A DNA stretch of 64,000 nt from contig NC_017671.1 in the NCBI RefSeq assembly GCF_000284595.1, positions 1,397,001-1,461,000 on the forward strand. The letters run 5' to 3'. Shown here one piece after another: positions 7,563 through 17,121 of the stretch. The first letter of the stretch is position 1; every line of letters begins with the position of its first letter. A model generated the notes under the pieces. It made no database searches. It saw nothing but the letters and a program-made list of their open reading frames with translations, and had not been told where the DNA came from. Made by a program: the position numbers and the translations under genes. The DNA is from Stenotrophomonas maltophilia D457 (GTDB lineage Bacteria > Pseudomonadota > Gammaproteobacteria > Xanthomonadales > Xanthomonadaceae).

Positions 7563-8978
7563 TCATCGCTGCAGTGCACGCCGTCCCGGTGCTTCCTCAA
7601 GGTCCGCGCTGGCCACTACCACGCGGTTGCGGCCGCTGCGCTTGGCCTCGTACATCGCCGCATCGGCCCGTGCCATCAGCCGCTCGTAGTCCGGGTGGCC
7701 GTCATGGCCGGCTACGCCGATGCTGGCGGTCAGTGCCAGTACCTGGCCGTTGGCCAATGCCACCGGTGACTGCGCGATCTGCCGCCGCAGGCTTTCGGCG
7801 ATCACCGCGGCCTGTGATTCGCTGGCCGCGACCAGCACCACCACGAACTCCTCGCCGCCATAGCGGAACAGGTAGTCACTGCCGCGGGTCAGCTGGCCGA
7901 GCAGGCCGGCGACGTGCTGCAGCGCGCGGTCCCCGGCGTCGTGGCCGTGGCCGTCGTTGATCGCCTTGAAGTGATCCAGGTCGAGCAGCAGCAGCGAGAA
8001 CGGCGTGCGGTTGCGCGTGGCCAGCTCGATCTCCCGGCGCAGCACGGTAGGCAGGAAGCGGCGGTTGAGCAGGTTGGTCAGCGCATCGCTGCCGGCATCC
8101 AGCTCGCCGATGCGCTCGAACAGCAGCGTCATCAGGGTGCGGATGGCGGCCAGGTCCTCGCGGATGGCCGGCAGCACCGCCAGTCGTTGTGCCGGGGCAT
8201 CGTTGCTCGCCCGCTGCAGGTTGCTGTCGATGCGGGCCATCAGCTGGCCGACCTGCCGGGTCTCGCTGCTCTCGCCGAAGCTGGGGATGCCCTTGTGGGT
8301 GAACCACAGGCCGAACTCGGAAGTGGCCAGGCTGGCGCTGTCGCTGGCCTGTACGTGGCCAGCGAGCGCGTAGAGCAGGGCGTTCTCCCAGTCCAGCAGC
8401 AGTGCGCGCTGGCGTTCGCGTTCGGTGCCGACGTTCTGCACCAGCGAGAACAGCCGGTACGCAGCATCGGCGCGGGTCGAGCGCTCGCGTGCATGGGTAT
8501 AGGCCAGGGTCATGCCTTCCATGGCGATGTCCATGATCGCGCTGAGGCAGTCGATGGCGGCGAACGCAGTGGCACTGTCGGGCGCGTCGTCGTGCAGGCG
8601 CACGAACAGTTCGTGCTTGAGCACGCGCGCGCCGCGGGTGACCAGGTCGACCGGAATACCGACCCGGGCATGCACATCGCCGATCACCCGCTGCGAGGCA
8701 ACGGCGCCGGCAATACCGTCGGCATTGGTGGTCAGCAACTGCACCAGCCAGCGCTGCATGGCCGGCTGCAGGCGCTGCTTGACCTGATCGTGGGACAGGA
8801 AGCGGCGTGCACGCCCGTCCTGCAGCAGTACCTCGTAGAAGCGTTGGGCCAGCGCCGGCGGGGCATCGGCGGCGGCGGCGTGCAGCAGCGCGGTGGCGGC
8901 AGGGCTGGCCTGTTGCAGGCAGTGCTGCCAGGCCTCGGCCAGCGGTTGGCTGGCATCGTCCAGTTGGGGTGGTTCCAC
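7563..8978 (-). CDS. dosC: DosC-like globin-coupled diguanylate cyclase
   Basis: A 471-aa protein that follows the E. coli DosC (YddV) plan from end to end. The N-terminal sensor globin has the candidate proximal haem ligand His103 in DVHARVGIPVDLV and a distal Tyr48 in QRFYEVL matching DosC Tyr43. The middle region carries the DosC-like WFTHKG segment, and the C-terminal GGDEF domain has LLNRRFLPT, active motif GGEEF (374-378) and I-site RGSD (365-368). It should make c-di-GMP under oxygen or NO control, with product inhibition. The GTG at 8978 with AGAGA upstream is preferred; another in-frame GTG is at 9008. Divergent from a siderophore receptor. Confidence 0.9.
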   Translation of the reverse strand: MEPPQLDDASQPLAEAWQHCLQQASPAATALLHAAAADAPPALAQRFYEVLLQDGRARRFLSHDQVKQRLQPAMQRWLVQLLTTNADGIAGAVASQRVIGDVHARVGIPVDLVTRGARVLKHELFVRLHDDAPDSATAFAAIDCLSAIMDIAMEGMTLAYTHARERSTRADAAYRLFSLVQNVGTERERQRALLLDWENALLYALAGHVQASDSASLATSEFGLWFTHKGIPSFGESSETRQVGQLMARIDSNLQRASNDAPAQRLAVLPAIREDLAAIRTLMTLLFERIGELDAGSDALTNLLNRRFLPTVLRREIELATRNRTPFSLLLLDLDHFKAINDGHGHDAGDRALQHVAGLLGQLTRGSDYLFRYGGEEFVVVLVAASESQAAVIAESLRRQIAQSPVALANGQVLALTASIGVAGHDGHPDYERLMARADAAMYEAKRSGRNRVVVASADLEEAPGRRALQR

Positions 8979-9127
8979 GTCGATCTCTGACTGCGTACGG
9001 CAAACCACGGGTATCGGCCGCGGTGGCGCACGGTTGATGGCGGGTTGGCCGGCCAGTTTAAGCGCGATGCAGGGTTGCACGGCGCGCAAAGCACGTCGGC
9101 GCCGCGGCGGCAATGAGTAAACGCATT

Positions 9128-9144
9128 TGAGAATCACTCGCATT
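9128..9144 (+). promoter_or_regulatory. Fur box upstream of siderophore receptor
   Basis: TGAGAATCACTCGCATT matches the inverted TGAGAAT-C-ATTCTCA form of a Fur site at all but two positions. It lies 120 bp before the receptor start and about 150 bp before the divergent cyclase start. Fur repression of the receptor in iron-replete cells is expected from the family. Confidence 0.6.
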
Positions 9145-9264
9145 GATGGGAGAATGCGCGCACGGATCGGGCCGCAGGCGACTGCAGCGACGCTCCGCCT
9201 CCCCCTCGTCGTTGCCTCAAGCCCTTTGCCAGAGGCCCCGTTGCCCTGCCAGAAGGTCCAGATC

Positions 9265-11514
9265 ATGTCTCCTGCCGTTGTCCTTTCGCCGCGCCCGCTG
9301 GCGCTCGCCGTTGCCGCCCTGCTGGCGGGAAGCGCCCTGACCGCCCGGGCTGAAACCGACGCCACCGATATCGACACGGTGCATGTCACCGCCTCGCAGA
9401 TTGCCCGCCAGGCACTGGGTACCTCGACCATCACCGCCGAGGACATCGCCAAGCGCCCGCCGGCCAACGACATCGCCGAACTGCTGCGCACCATGCCGGG
9501 CGTCAACCTCACCGGCAACAGCGCCTCGGGCCAGTACGGCAACAACCGCCAGATCGACCTGCGTGGCATGGGCCCGGAAAACACCCTGATCCTGGTCGAC
9601 GGCAAGCGCATCGGTGCGCGTGATGCCGTGCGCATGGGCCGTAGCGGTGAGCGCAATACCCGCGGTGATACCAACTGGGTGCCGGCGGAAATGATCGAGC
9701 GCATCGAAGTGCTGCGCGGCCCTGCGGCGGCACGCTATGGCTCCGGTGCGTCCGGTGGCGTGGTCAACATCATCACCAAGCGCCCGACCGGCGACCTGAC
9801 CGGAGCGGTCGACCTGTATGGCCTGGTGCCCGAGCACAGCGCCGAAGGCGGCAGCGAGCGCGTCGGCCTGCAGCTGAGCGGGCCGATGACCGACACCCTG
9901 TCGTTCCGCCTGTACGGCAACCTCAACAAGACCGACGCCGACTCACTGGACCTCAACCGCCAGTACGCCACCAACCCGAACGCGGTGCCGCCGGCTGGCC
10001 GCGAGGGTGTCAAGAACCGCGACGTCAACGCGTTGCTGCGCTGGGACATCACCGCCGACCAGGTGGTGGAGTTCGAAGCCGGCACCAGCCGCCAGGGCAA
10101 CATCTACGCCGGTGACCGCGCGGTCAGCACTACCGGTACCTCGACCGGCGTTGACTTGGCAGCGCTGGCCGACGGCGAAGCGGAAACCAACCGCATGTAC
10201 CGCAACACCGGCGCGATCACCCATCGCGGCCGCTGGGGCGACGTGACCTCGCGGGTGACCGCCGCGGTGGAAGCGGTCAACAACTCGCGCATCAATGAAG
10301 GCCTGGCCGGTGGCCCGGAAGGCAGCTTCAACGGCACCGACTGGTCGACCTCGCGCCTGCGCAACTACCAGCTGGATGGCGAAGTGAGCTTCCCGACCTC
10401 GCTGGGCAGCGTCGAGAACATCTGGACGCTGGGCTTTGAATACCTGGACAGCCGCCTGACCGACCCGTACTCGATGAGCCAGTCCAGCAGCAGCGGCGGC
10501 GGCATCCCGGGGCTGTCGGCCGATCGCGCGCGGGGCAAGGCCGACGCGCAGACCACCGCAGTGTTCGTCGAAGACAACATCTACCTGGGTGAGCGCTGGA
10601 TCGTCACCCCGGGCCTGCGCTTCGACCACCACAGCCAGTTCGGCAACAACACCAGCCCCAGCCTCAATGCGCAGTTCCGCATCAACAGCGACTGGGTGGT
10701 GAAGGGCGGCATCGCCCGCGCGTTCAAGGCGCCGAACCTGTACCAGTCCAATCCGGACTATCTGTACTACACCCGTGGCAACGGCTGCCCGAATGCACTG
10801 CCGAGCCTGGGTGCCGGTTGCTACATGCGCGGCAACGCGGACCTGAAGGCGGAAACCAGCCTGAACAAGGAACTGGGCATCGAGTGGGCACCGCAGAGCG
10901 GCTGGCAGGCCTCGTTGACCTACTTCCACAACGACTACAAGGACAAGATCCAGGCCGGCTACACCCAGGTTGGCCTGACCGCCGACACCAAGGGCCGCAT
11001 CTTCCGCTGGGAGAACGCGCCCAAGGCGATCGTGCAGGGGCTTGAAGGCAACCTGGTGATCCCGCTGCTGGGCGAGCAGGGCAACCGCCTGAAATGGAGC
11101 AACAACTTCACCTACATGGTGGAAAACGAGAACAAGAGCACCGGCCAGCCGCTGTCGGTGATCCCGAAGTACACCGTCAACACGATGCTGGACTGGCAGG
11201 CCACCGACAAGCTGTCGGTGCTGCTGACCGGCACGTTCTACGGCAAGCAGGAACCGGCCACCGCCAACATCAACAATGATCCGCGCTGCACCGGCAGCTG
11301 CGATCCCTCGATCGCGCTGCAGGACCGCGGTGCCTACAACATCTGGGGCGTGAGCGCGCGCTACAAGGTGACCGAGACGGTCAGCTTCGGCTTCGGCGTG
11401 AACAACCTGGCCGACAAGCGCCTGTTCCGCGAGGCCAACAGCAGCGATGCCGGTGCGGCGACCTACAACGAACCGGGCCGCGCCTACTGGGCCAGCCTGC
11501 GCTTCGGGTTCTGA
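9265..11514 (+). CDS. fepA: TonB-dependent siderophore receptor, FepA/PfeA type
   Basis: A 749-aa outer-membrane receptor with a signal peptide ending near TARA and a TonB-box-like DTVHVTA just after it. The plug domain contains IDLRGMGPENTLILVDG and the FepA hallmark RGDTNWVPAEMIERIEVLRG, followed by AARYGSGASGGVVNIITKRPT; the barrel ends in an aromatic (RFGF). This is the enterobactin/catecholate receptor family; the exact ligand is not determinable. The ATG at 9265 follows AGAAGG at 9251-9256; the frame is open to 9127 without signal-peptide character. Fur-like box upstream. Confidence 0.9.
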   Translation: MSPAVVLSPRPLALAVAALLAGSALTARAETDATDIDTVHVTASQIARQALGTSTITAEDIAKRPPANDIAELLRTMPGVNLTGNSASGQYGNNRQIDLRGMGPENTLILVDGKRIGARDAVRMGRSGERNTRGDTNWVPAEMIERIEVLRGPAAARYGSGASGGVVNIITKRPTGDLTGAVDLYGLVPEHSAEGGSERVGLQLSGPMTDTLSFRLYGNLNKTDADSLDLNRQYATNPNAVPPAGREGVKNRDVNALLRWDITADQVVEFEAGTSRQGNIYAGDRAVSTTGTSTGVDLAALADGEAETNRMYRNTGAITHRGRWGDVTSRVTAAVEAVNNSRINEGLAGGPEGSFNGTDWSTSRLRNYQLDGEVSFPTSLGSVENIWTLGFEYLDSRLTDPYSMSQSSSSGGGIPGLSADRARGKADAQTTAVFVEDNIYLGERWIVTPGLRFDHHSQFGNNTSPSLNAQFRINSDWVVKGGIARAFKAPNLYQSNPDYLYYTRGNGCPNALPSLGAGCYMRGNADLKAETSLNKELGIEWAPQSGWQASLTYFHNDYKDKIQAGYTQVGLTADTKGRIFRWENAPKAIVQGLEGNLVIPLLGEQGNRLKWSNNFTYMVENENKSTGQPLSVIPKYTVNTMLDWQATDKLSVLLTGTFYGKQEPATANINNDPRCTGSCDPSIALQDRGAYNIWGVSARYKVTETVSFGFGVNNLADKRLFREANSSDAGAATYNEPGRAYWASLRFGF

Positions 11515-11578
11515 CCGCACGCGGACGCCGGTCCGCTGCGGTCGCCAGGCCAGGCCTGGCGCTGCCGGCCACGCTCCG

Positions 11579-11603
11579 GTAGCGCCGGGCCTTGCCCGGC
11601 GAC
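11579..11603 (+). repeat. GTAG-headed REP monomer
   Basis: GTAG followed by the stem CGCCGGGC...GCCCGGCG, lying between the siderophore receptor and the metal exporter gene. A matching sequence without GTAG sits at 21486-21510. Confidence 0.6.
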
Positions 11604-11697
11604 ACCGGCGCCGCGCGCCTGCAATGTTATAAACACCGTAATAGTCTCCCCCGCCAGCACGGCGTAGCCTGCACCGCATCGCAAAGGAGCTGTTGCC

Positions 11698-12678
11698 ATG
11701 GGCCACGACCACGATCACCTGCCATCCCAGATCCGCCACGAGAAACCCTTGTGGTGGGCGCTCGGCCTGACCTCTACCTTCCTCGTCATCGAGGTGGTGG
11801 GCGCGTTCTGGACCAACAGCCTGGCGCTGCTGTCCGACGCGGCACACATGGCCACCGATGCACTGGCACTGATGATCGCGCTGGTCGCGGTGCGGTTGAG
11901 CCGGCGCCCGCCGGACGCGCGCCGCACCTACGGCTATGCACGCCTGGAAGCGCTGGGCGCGATGATCAACGGCGCCATGCTGTTCGTGGTCGCCGCCTAC
12001 ATCCTGTGGGAGGCGATCGGTCGTTTCCGCGAACCGCAGGAGATCGCATCTTCGGGCATGCTGGTGATCGCCGCCGCAGGCCTGGTCATCAACCTGATCT
12101 CGATGCGCCTGCTGCAGGCCGGCAGCGGCGAGAGCCTGAACGTGAAGGGCGCCTACCTGGAAGTGTGGGCGGACATGCTTGGCTCGGTGGCGGTGATCGC
12201 CGGTGCGTTGTTGATCAAGTGGACCGGCTGGAAGCCGATCGACCCGATCCTGGCGGTGCTGATCGGCCTGTGGGTACTGCCGCGCACCTACGTGCTGATG
12301 CGCGAGGCGATCAACGTGCTGCTGGAAGGCGTGCCCAAGGGCATGAACGTGGCCAAGGTGCGCGACAGCCTGTCCGGTCATGCTGCGGTGCTGGACGTGC
12401 ATGACCTGCATGTGTGGGCGCTGGCCTCCAGCACGCCGGCGCTGACCGCGCACATCGTGATGCGCGACGGCACCGACGCCGATGCGCTGCGCCGTGAGCT
12501 GGGCGGGCGCCTGCACGATGACTTCGGCATCGAACACGTGACGCTGCAGATCGAAGCGGACCACTGTGGTGAAGCCTGCGCTGGACCGGCGTCGGCAAAG
12601 GGCGGCGCGCAGCAGGGCCATGAAGGCCACGACCACGGTGAGGACGCGCAGGGCCATCGCGGCCACGTGCATCATTGA
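11698..12678 (+). CDS. Cation diffusion facilitator, CzcD/ZitB-like Zn2+ exporter
   Basis: A 326-aa CDF protein with six predicted helices. In helix 2 the metal-site pattern SDAAHMATD gives Asp47, His50 and Asp54; a further Asp lies in helix 5 (EVWADMLGS). A cytoplasmic domain follows. Histidine-rich tails are at both ends (GHDHDH at the N-terminus, GHEGHDHGED and GHRGHVHH at the C-terminus), as in Zn2+/H+ antiporters. AAAGGAG precedes the ATG. It should export excess zinc, possibly cobalt or cadmium. Confidence 0.92.
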   Translation: MGHDHDHLPSQIRHEKPLWWALGLTSTFLVIEVVGAFWTNSLALLSDAAHMATDALALMIALVAVRLSRRPPDARRTYGYARLEALGAMINGAMLFVVAAYILWEAIGRFREPQEIASSGMLVIAAAGLVINLISMRLLQAGSGESLNVKGAYLEVWADMLGSVAVIAGALLIKWTGWKPIDPILAVLIGLWVLPRTYVLMREAINVLLEGVPKGMNVAKVRDSLSGHAAVLDVHDLHVWALASSTPALTAHIVMRDGTDADALRRELGGRLHDDFGIEHVTLQIEADHCGEACAGPASAKGGAQQGHEGHDHGEDAQGHRGHVHH

Positions 12679-12691
12679 ATGAAAATGAAAG

Positions 12692-12716
12692 CCGCACCGG
12701 GGAATGCCCGGTGCGG
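12692..12716 (-). terminator. Rho-independent terminator between convergent genes
   Basis: A perfect 10-bp stem (CCGCACCGGG / CCCGGTGCGG) with a 5-base loop. Read on the minus strand it is followed by TTTCATTTTC, so it best serves the endonuclease V gene, whose stop codon abuts it. Confidence 0.8.
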
Positions 12717-13391
12717 TCATTCGTCGCGTCGCGAGGCCAGCCGATCCGCCAGCCGGGTCGGTTCCGGCAGCCGGTAACCGCGCAGCGTGCGCTGCACCCA
12801 GTCCAGCGCGGTATCGGCACTGACCCGATGGCCGCCGGCCACGAACAGCGGCTTGCAGCGCACCTTGCTGCGCAGCACCCAGCCCAGTTGTTCGTCGCCA
12901 TCCTGCAGCGGCGCATGTGCACCGGCCTCGGCGCCCGGTTCGACGAACCGGCCCACCAGCTTCGACTTGGCCACGCCGATGCTGGGCAGGTCGGTGACCA
13001 CGCCCAGATGCGCGGCCACGCCCAGCCGGCGCGGATGGCTGATGCCATGGCCATCGACGAACACCAGGTCCGGCGTGCGCGGCAGCAGCGCCAGCGCGGC
13101 CAGCAGTGCCGGCAGCTCGCGGAAGCTGAGCAGGCCGGGGATGTAGGGCATCACCGTGGGGATGCGCGCGATCTCCTGCGCCACGGGCTTCAGCGTCTCC
13201 ACGTCCAGCAGTACCGCCGCGGCGCGGGTGATGGCGCCGTCGTCTTCAAAGCCAACATCCAGCCCGGCCAGCCAACGGACGTCGCGTGGCAGGCGGTCCT
13301 GGCGCTCCACGCGGCCGGCCAGCTGGAGCTGCTGCGCGCGTGCCGCGGAGACGCTGCCTTCCCAACATCCGGGATCGATCACCGTATTCAT
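12717..13391 (-). CDS. nfi: Endonuclease V
   Basis: A 224-aa protein with the endonuclease V core: GLDVGFEDD (Asp45), [12 protein letters not shown] with Glu92, [20 protein letters not shown] with Asp113, and GVAKSKL. The YIPG wedge motif separates the strand beside the lesion. The enzyme cuts the second phosphodiester 3' to deoxyinosine and begins repair of deaminated adenine. ATG at 13391. Convergent with the metal exporter. Confidence 0.95.
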   Translation of the reverse strand: MNTVIDPGCWEGSVSAARAQQLQLAGRVERQDRLPRDVRWLAGLDVGFEDDGAITRAAAVLLDVETLKPVAQEIARIPTVMPYIPGLLSFRELPALLAALALLPRTPDLVFVDGHGISHPRRLGVAAHLGVVTDLPSIGVAKSKLVGRFVEPGAEAGAHAPLQDGDEQLGWVLRSKVRCKPLFVAGGHRVSADTALDWVQRTLRGYRLPEPTRLADRLASRRDE

Positions 13392-13443
13392 CGGTCACAG
13401 CATCGCACGGGCGGCGCCACGGCCCGGTGAGCGGCGGCCGGGC

Positions 13444-13449
13444 TACAAT
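13444..13449 (+). promoter_or_regulatory. -10 element for gpmA
   Basis: TACAAT, 35 bp before the GTG start of gpmA. No clear -35 is seen. Confidence 0.4.
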
Positions 13450-13484
13450 GGCGGCCTGCCTTTCCTCGCGTTGGAGACCCTGCA

Positions 13485-14234
13485 GTGACCCGTAAACTCG
13501 TACTGTTGCGCCATGGCCAGAGCCAGTGGAACCTGGACAACCGCTTCACCGGCTGGGTCGATGTCGACCTGACCGAGCAGGGGCGCCGGGAAGCGGCCGC
13601 CGCCGGTCGCCTGATGCGCGAGGAAGGCCTGCAGTTCGACGTCGCCCACACCTCCGTGCTCAAGCGTGCCATCCACACCCTGCAGGGTGCGCTGGCCGAG
13701 CTGGAGCAGGACTGGCTGCCGGTGAACAAGTCCTGGCGCCTCAACGAGCGGCACTACGGCGGCCTGCAGGGGCTGGACAAGGCCGAGACCGCGGCCAAGC
13801 ACGGCGAAGAGCAGGTCAAGGTCTGGCGTCGTTCGTACGACATCCCGCCGCCGCCGATGGACCTGGAAGATCCGGGCCACCCGATCCATGACCGCCGCTA
13901 CGCCGGTCTGGACCGCAACGCGCTGCCGGGCACCGAGTCGCTGGCCACCACCCTGGACCGCGTGCTGCCGTACTGGCACGACGCCATCGCGCCGCAGCTG
14001 AAGGACGGCAAGACCGTGCTGGTCACTGCCCACGGCAACTCGCTGCGCGCGCTGTACAAGTACCTCAACAATGTCTCGCGCGAGGAGATCCTCGAGCTGA
14101 ACATCCCGACCGGCATCCCTCTGCTGTTCGAACTGAACGACGACCTGACCGTGCAGTCGTTCCGCTACCTGGGCGACCCGGAAGCAGCGCGCAAGGCCGC
14201 CGAAGCCGTGGCCAACCAGGGCAAGGCGAAGTAA
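13485..14234 (+). CDS. gpmA: 2,3-bisphosphoglycerate-dependent phosphoglycerate mutase
   Basis: A 249-aa dPGM. The N-terminal [12 protein letters not shown] contains the phosphohistidine His10; [11 protein letters not shown] and AHGNSLRAL (second catalytic His) are conserved. It interconverts 3- and 2-phosphoglycerate in the cytoplasm. Translation starts at GTG 13485 with TTGGAG about 10 bases upstream; there is no in-frame ATG near it. Length matches the family. Confidence 0.95.
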   Translation: MTRKLVLLRHGQSQWNLDNRFTGWVDVDLTEQGRREAAAAGRLMREEGLQFDVAHTSVLKRAIHTLQGALAELEQDWLPVNKSWRLNERHYGGLQGLDKAETAAKHGEEQVKVWRRSYDIPPPPMDLEDPGHPIHDRRYAGLDRNALPGTESLATTLDRVLPYWHDAIAPQLKDGKTVLVTAHGNSLRALYKYLNNVSREEILELNIPTGIPLLFELNDDLTVQSFRYLGDPEAARKAAEAVANQGKAK

Positions 14235-14241
14235 GAAGCAC

Positions 14242-14263
14242 AAGGCCGGCGCAAGCCGGCCTT
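14242..14263 (+). terminator. gpmA terminator
   Basis: A 9-bp stem AAGGCCGGC/GCCGGCCTT with a GCAA loop, then CGCTTTTG; 8 bp after the gpmA stop. Confidence 0.75.
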
Positions 14264-14270
14264 CGCTTTT

Positions 14271-14335
14271 GTCGAGCCGAGCCCACGCTCGGCCGGCGCT
14301 GTCGCAACCCGGTAGAGCCAACCCATGGGGGCTGC
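14271..14335 (+). repeat. Degenerate REP-like units
   Basis: A GTCG-headed unit with stem GCCGAGC/GCTCGGC is followed by a GTAGAGCC unit at 14312 with a decayed stem. Same family as the GTAG elements but eroded. Confidence 0.45.
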
Positions 14336-14344
14336 ATCAGCCAG

Positions 14345-14869
14345 CTACGAGGGATCCATGCGGCGCACCTTCGGCGGCTGCAACGCGGCAATGTCGATGA
14401 CGTGTTCCTGGCATATCACCTGATAGTGCGTGAATGGGCCCGGGTAACTGACATCGGCAAAGGTGGCATGGTCCAGATAATCGAGGAACTTCGAACGGCT
14501 GTAGCGGCGGAACAGGTTGCCGCTCCAGGTTTCGGCGTCGTCCCAGCGCTGGTAGGACTCGTTGTGCACGGCGTAGCTGATGTAGTGGTCCCAGATCAGC
14601 TCAAAACGCTGCGAGTGGGGCATCACCTCTATCGCACGCGCATCATCGATTGAACGTCCATGAGCGAGCTCCACACGGGAGGGCTTTCCGACCACCAGGC
14701 CTTCCTCGACGACCAGGCGCAGACGATTCGCTTCCGGCTCGCCGATGCCCGCCAGGAACAGACACTCACAAGCGTCGATGGCCTGCAGCAGCGCAGCTTC
14801 GTCCATGGTCATGAAGTCCAGTGATCGCGGAAGCCAGAGCATAGCGGCATGCAGACGGAGCCGCGCCAT
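14345..14869 (-). CDS. Hypothetical protein (up to 174 aa)
   Basis: No family recognised. A soluble, mixed-composition protein rich in aromatic residues (FELIWDHYISYAVHNESYQRW, read in parts) without signal peptide or membrane segment. Several ATGs are in frame: 14869, 14842 and 14812; the last (MTMDEAALLQ) gives a compact start without the basic leader and may be the true one. It is transcribed towards the gpmA terminator and stands alone. Confidence 0.6.
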   Translation of the reverse strand: MARLRLHAAMLWLPRSLDFMTMDEAALLQAIDACECLFLAGIGEPEANRLRLVVEEGLVVGKPSRVELAHGRSIDDARAIEVMPHSQRFELIWDHYISYAVHNESYQRWDDAETWSGNLFRRYSRSKFLDYLDHATFADVSYPGPFTHYQVICQEHVIDIAALQPPKVRRMDPS

Positions 14870-14943
14870 GCGCTCGTGACCTTTGGCCGGTCCCCAGCGT
14901 CGCTCCCGCGGCTACCCTGTGAAATTACCCGCAGGAGAGCCTC

Positions 14944-17037
14944 ATGAACGTCCGCAACCTGGTCCCGCTGGGCCTGACCATCGCCATCGCTGCCTCACTG
15001 GCGGCCTGTGGCAAGAACGAAACCGCCCCGGCGGCCAGTGCCGACGCCAAGCCGGCCTTCGACCTGTCGCAGATCAAGACGCCGCTGATCTCGCTCAACA
15101 GCGCCGACCTCGATCCGGCCATTCCGGCCTGTACCGACCTCAATGGTTTCGTCAACAGCAAGTGGCTGAAGGCCAACCCGGTGCCGGGCGACCAGACCAC
15201 CTGGGGCAGCTTCGAGATCCTGCGCGAGCGCTCGCTGGAAGTGCAGCACGCGCTGGTGCAGCAGGCGGCCGCCAGCCAGGCCAAGGCGGGCTCGGTGGAA
15301 GCGAAGATCGGTGACATCTGGAAGACCGGCAACGATGAAGCGAAGATCGAAGCTGCCGGCCTGGCGCCGCTGCAGCCGCAGCTGGACAAGATCACCGCGC
15401 TGAACGACACCGCCGCCATCACCCGGTACCTGCGCGACAGCCAGGCCGAGGGCAAGGGCGTGCTGTTCTCGCTGTTCGCCAATGCCGACTACAAGGATTC
15501 GGCCAACGTCATCGCCTACGTCGGCCAGGGTGGCCTGGGCCTGCCGGAGAAGGGCTACTACTTCGACGATGCGCAGGCCAAGATCCGCGACGCCTACGTG
15601 GCCTACATCGCACAGGTGCTGACCCTGTCCGGCCTGGACGCGGCGCAGGCCGCCGAGCAGGCCAAGGCCGTGATGGCCTTCGAAACCCGCCTGGCCAAGG
15701 CCTCGATGTCGCGCATCGAAATGCGTGACCCGGCCAAGCGCTACAACCCGCTCAGCGCGGCTGAGGCCGACAAGCTGACCCCGAACTTCAGCTGGACCGC
15801 GCTGTTCGAGACCCTCAAGGTGCCGGCCGCGCAGAAGTTCTCGCTGGCCCAGCCGGGCTTCTTCGCTGAAATGGACAAGATGCTGGCCGATGTGCCGGCC
15901 AGCACCTGGCAGGCCTACCTGCGCTTCCACACCATCGACGACGCCTCGCCGTACCTGAGCAGCCAGTTCGAGAAGGCCAACTTCGATTTCTACGGCACCA
16001 CCCTGCGTGGCCAGAAGGAAATGCAGCCGCGCTGGAAGCGCGTGCTGGAGTCGGTCAACGGCGGCATGGGTGAAGCGCTGGGCCAGCTGTACGTGGATGC
16101 CGTGTTCCCGGCCGAGTCGAAGGTCGCCATGCAGCACCTGGTGGAGAACCTGTCGCAGGCGCTGAAGGCGCGCCTGGAGCAGCTGCCGTGGATGGGCGAA
16201 GAAACCAGGAAGAAGGCCCTGGAGAAGTGGGCCAGCTTCACCCCGAAGATCGGTTACCCCGACAAGTGGCGTGACTGGGCGGGCCTGCAGACCAACGGCG
16301 ACAGCTACCTGGGCAACATGCAGGCGGCGCGTGCGTTCAACTACCGCTACATGCTGGACAAGATCGGCAAGCCGGTGGACAAGACCGAGTGGGGCATGAC
16401 CCCGCAGACCGTCAACGCGTACTACAACGCCACCAAGAACGAGATCGTGTTCCCGGCGGCGATTCTGCAGGCACCGTTCTTCGACGCCAAGGCCGATCCG
16501 GCGCTGAACTACGGCGGCATCGGTGCGGTCATCGGCCACGAGATGATGCACGGCTACGACGACTCGGGCAGCCAGTTCGCCGCCAACGGCAACTTCGACA
16601 ACTGGTGGACCGACGCCGACCGCAAGGCCTTCACCGAGCGTACCGACCAGCTGGTCGCGCAGTTCGACGGCTATGAATCGGTGCCGGGCGTGTTCGTGAA
16701 GGGCAAGCTGACCCTGGGCGAGAACATCGGCGACCTCGGCGGCCTGACCGTGGCCTACGACGCGTTGCAGATGGCGCTGAAGGAAGACCCGAAGGCGAAT
16801 GTCGAAGTGGATGGCCACAGCCAGGACCAGCGCTTCTTCATGAACTGGGCCACCGTGTGGCGCCGCAACTTCACCGATGGTGAGCTGCGCGTCCGCCTGA
16901 ACACCGATCCGCACGCCCCGGCCAACTTCCGCGCCAACGGCGCACCGTCGAACATGCCGTCCTATGCCGCTGCATTCCAGTGCAAGGCCGGCGACGCGAT
17001 GGTGCGTGCCGACGACAAGCGCGTGGTGATCTGGTAA
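14944..17037 (+). CDS. M13-family zinc metallopeptidase lipoprotein (PepO/neprilysin-like)
   Basis: A 697-aa protein with a lipoprotein signal: hydrophobic core then LAAC, lipidated Cys about 22. The M13 catalytic core is complete: GHEMMH with His532, Glu533 and His536, and ENIGDLGG with the third zinc ligand Glu593 and Asp597. The C-terminus DKRVVIW parallels the conserved C-terminal motif of the family. It is likely an envelope-anchored oligopeptidase. GGAGAG precedes the ATG. Confidence 0.93.
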   Translation: MNVRNLVPLGLTIAIAASLAACGKNETAPAASADAKPAFDLSQIKTPLISLNSADLDPAIPACTDLNGFVNSKWLKANPVPGDQTTWGSFEILRERSLEVQHALVQQAAASQAKAGSVEAKIGDIWKTGNDEAKIEAAGLAPLQPQLDKITALNDTAAITRYLRDSQAEGKGVLFSLFANADYKDSANVIAYVGQGGLGLPEKGYYFDDAQAKIRDAYVAYIAQVLTLSGLDAAQAAEQAKAVMAFETRLAKASMSRIEMRDPAKRYNPLSAAEADKLTPNFSWTALFETLKVPAAQKFSLAQPGFFAEMDKMLADVPASTWQAYLRFHTIDDASPYLSSQFEKANFDFYGTTLRGQKEMQPRWKRVLESVNGGMGEALGQLYVDAVFPAESKVAMQHLVENLSQALKARLEQLPWMGEETRKKALEKWASFTPKIGYPDKWRDWAGLQTNGDSYLGNMQAARAFNYRYMLDKIGKPVDKTEWGMTPQTVNAYYNATKNEIVFPAAILQAPFFDAKADPALNYGGIGAVIGHEMMHGYDDSGSQFAANGNFDNWWTDADRKAFTERTDQLVAQFDGYESVPGVFVKGKLTLGENIGDLGGLTVAYDALQMALKEDPKANVEVDGHSQDQRFFMNWATVWRRNFTDGELRVRLNTDPHAPANFRANGAPSNMPSYAAAFQCKAGDAMVRADDKRVVIW

Positions 17038-17063
17038 TCGATCACCCGTGACTGCGTGATGCG

Positions 17064-17089
17064 AAAGGCCCGGCGAATGCCGGGCCTTT
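17064..17089 (+). terminator. Terminator after M13 peptidase
   Basis: An 11-bp stem AAAGGCCCGGC/GCCGGGCCTTT with a GAAT loop, followed by TGTCTTCC. Confidence 0.8.
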
Positions 17090-17121
17090 TGTCTTCCAGG
17101 CCGGTAGCGCAGCGCCGACTG

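Noticed and set aside
9943..12720. 925-codon open frame on the minus strand
   Set aside because: Antisense to the siderophore receptor and metal exporter; low-complexity His/Gln/Arg composition.
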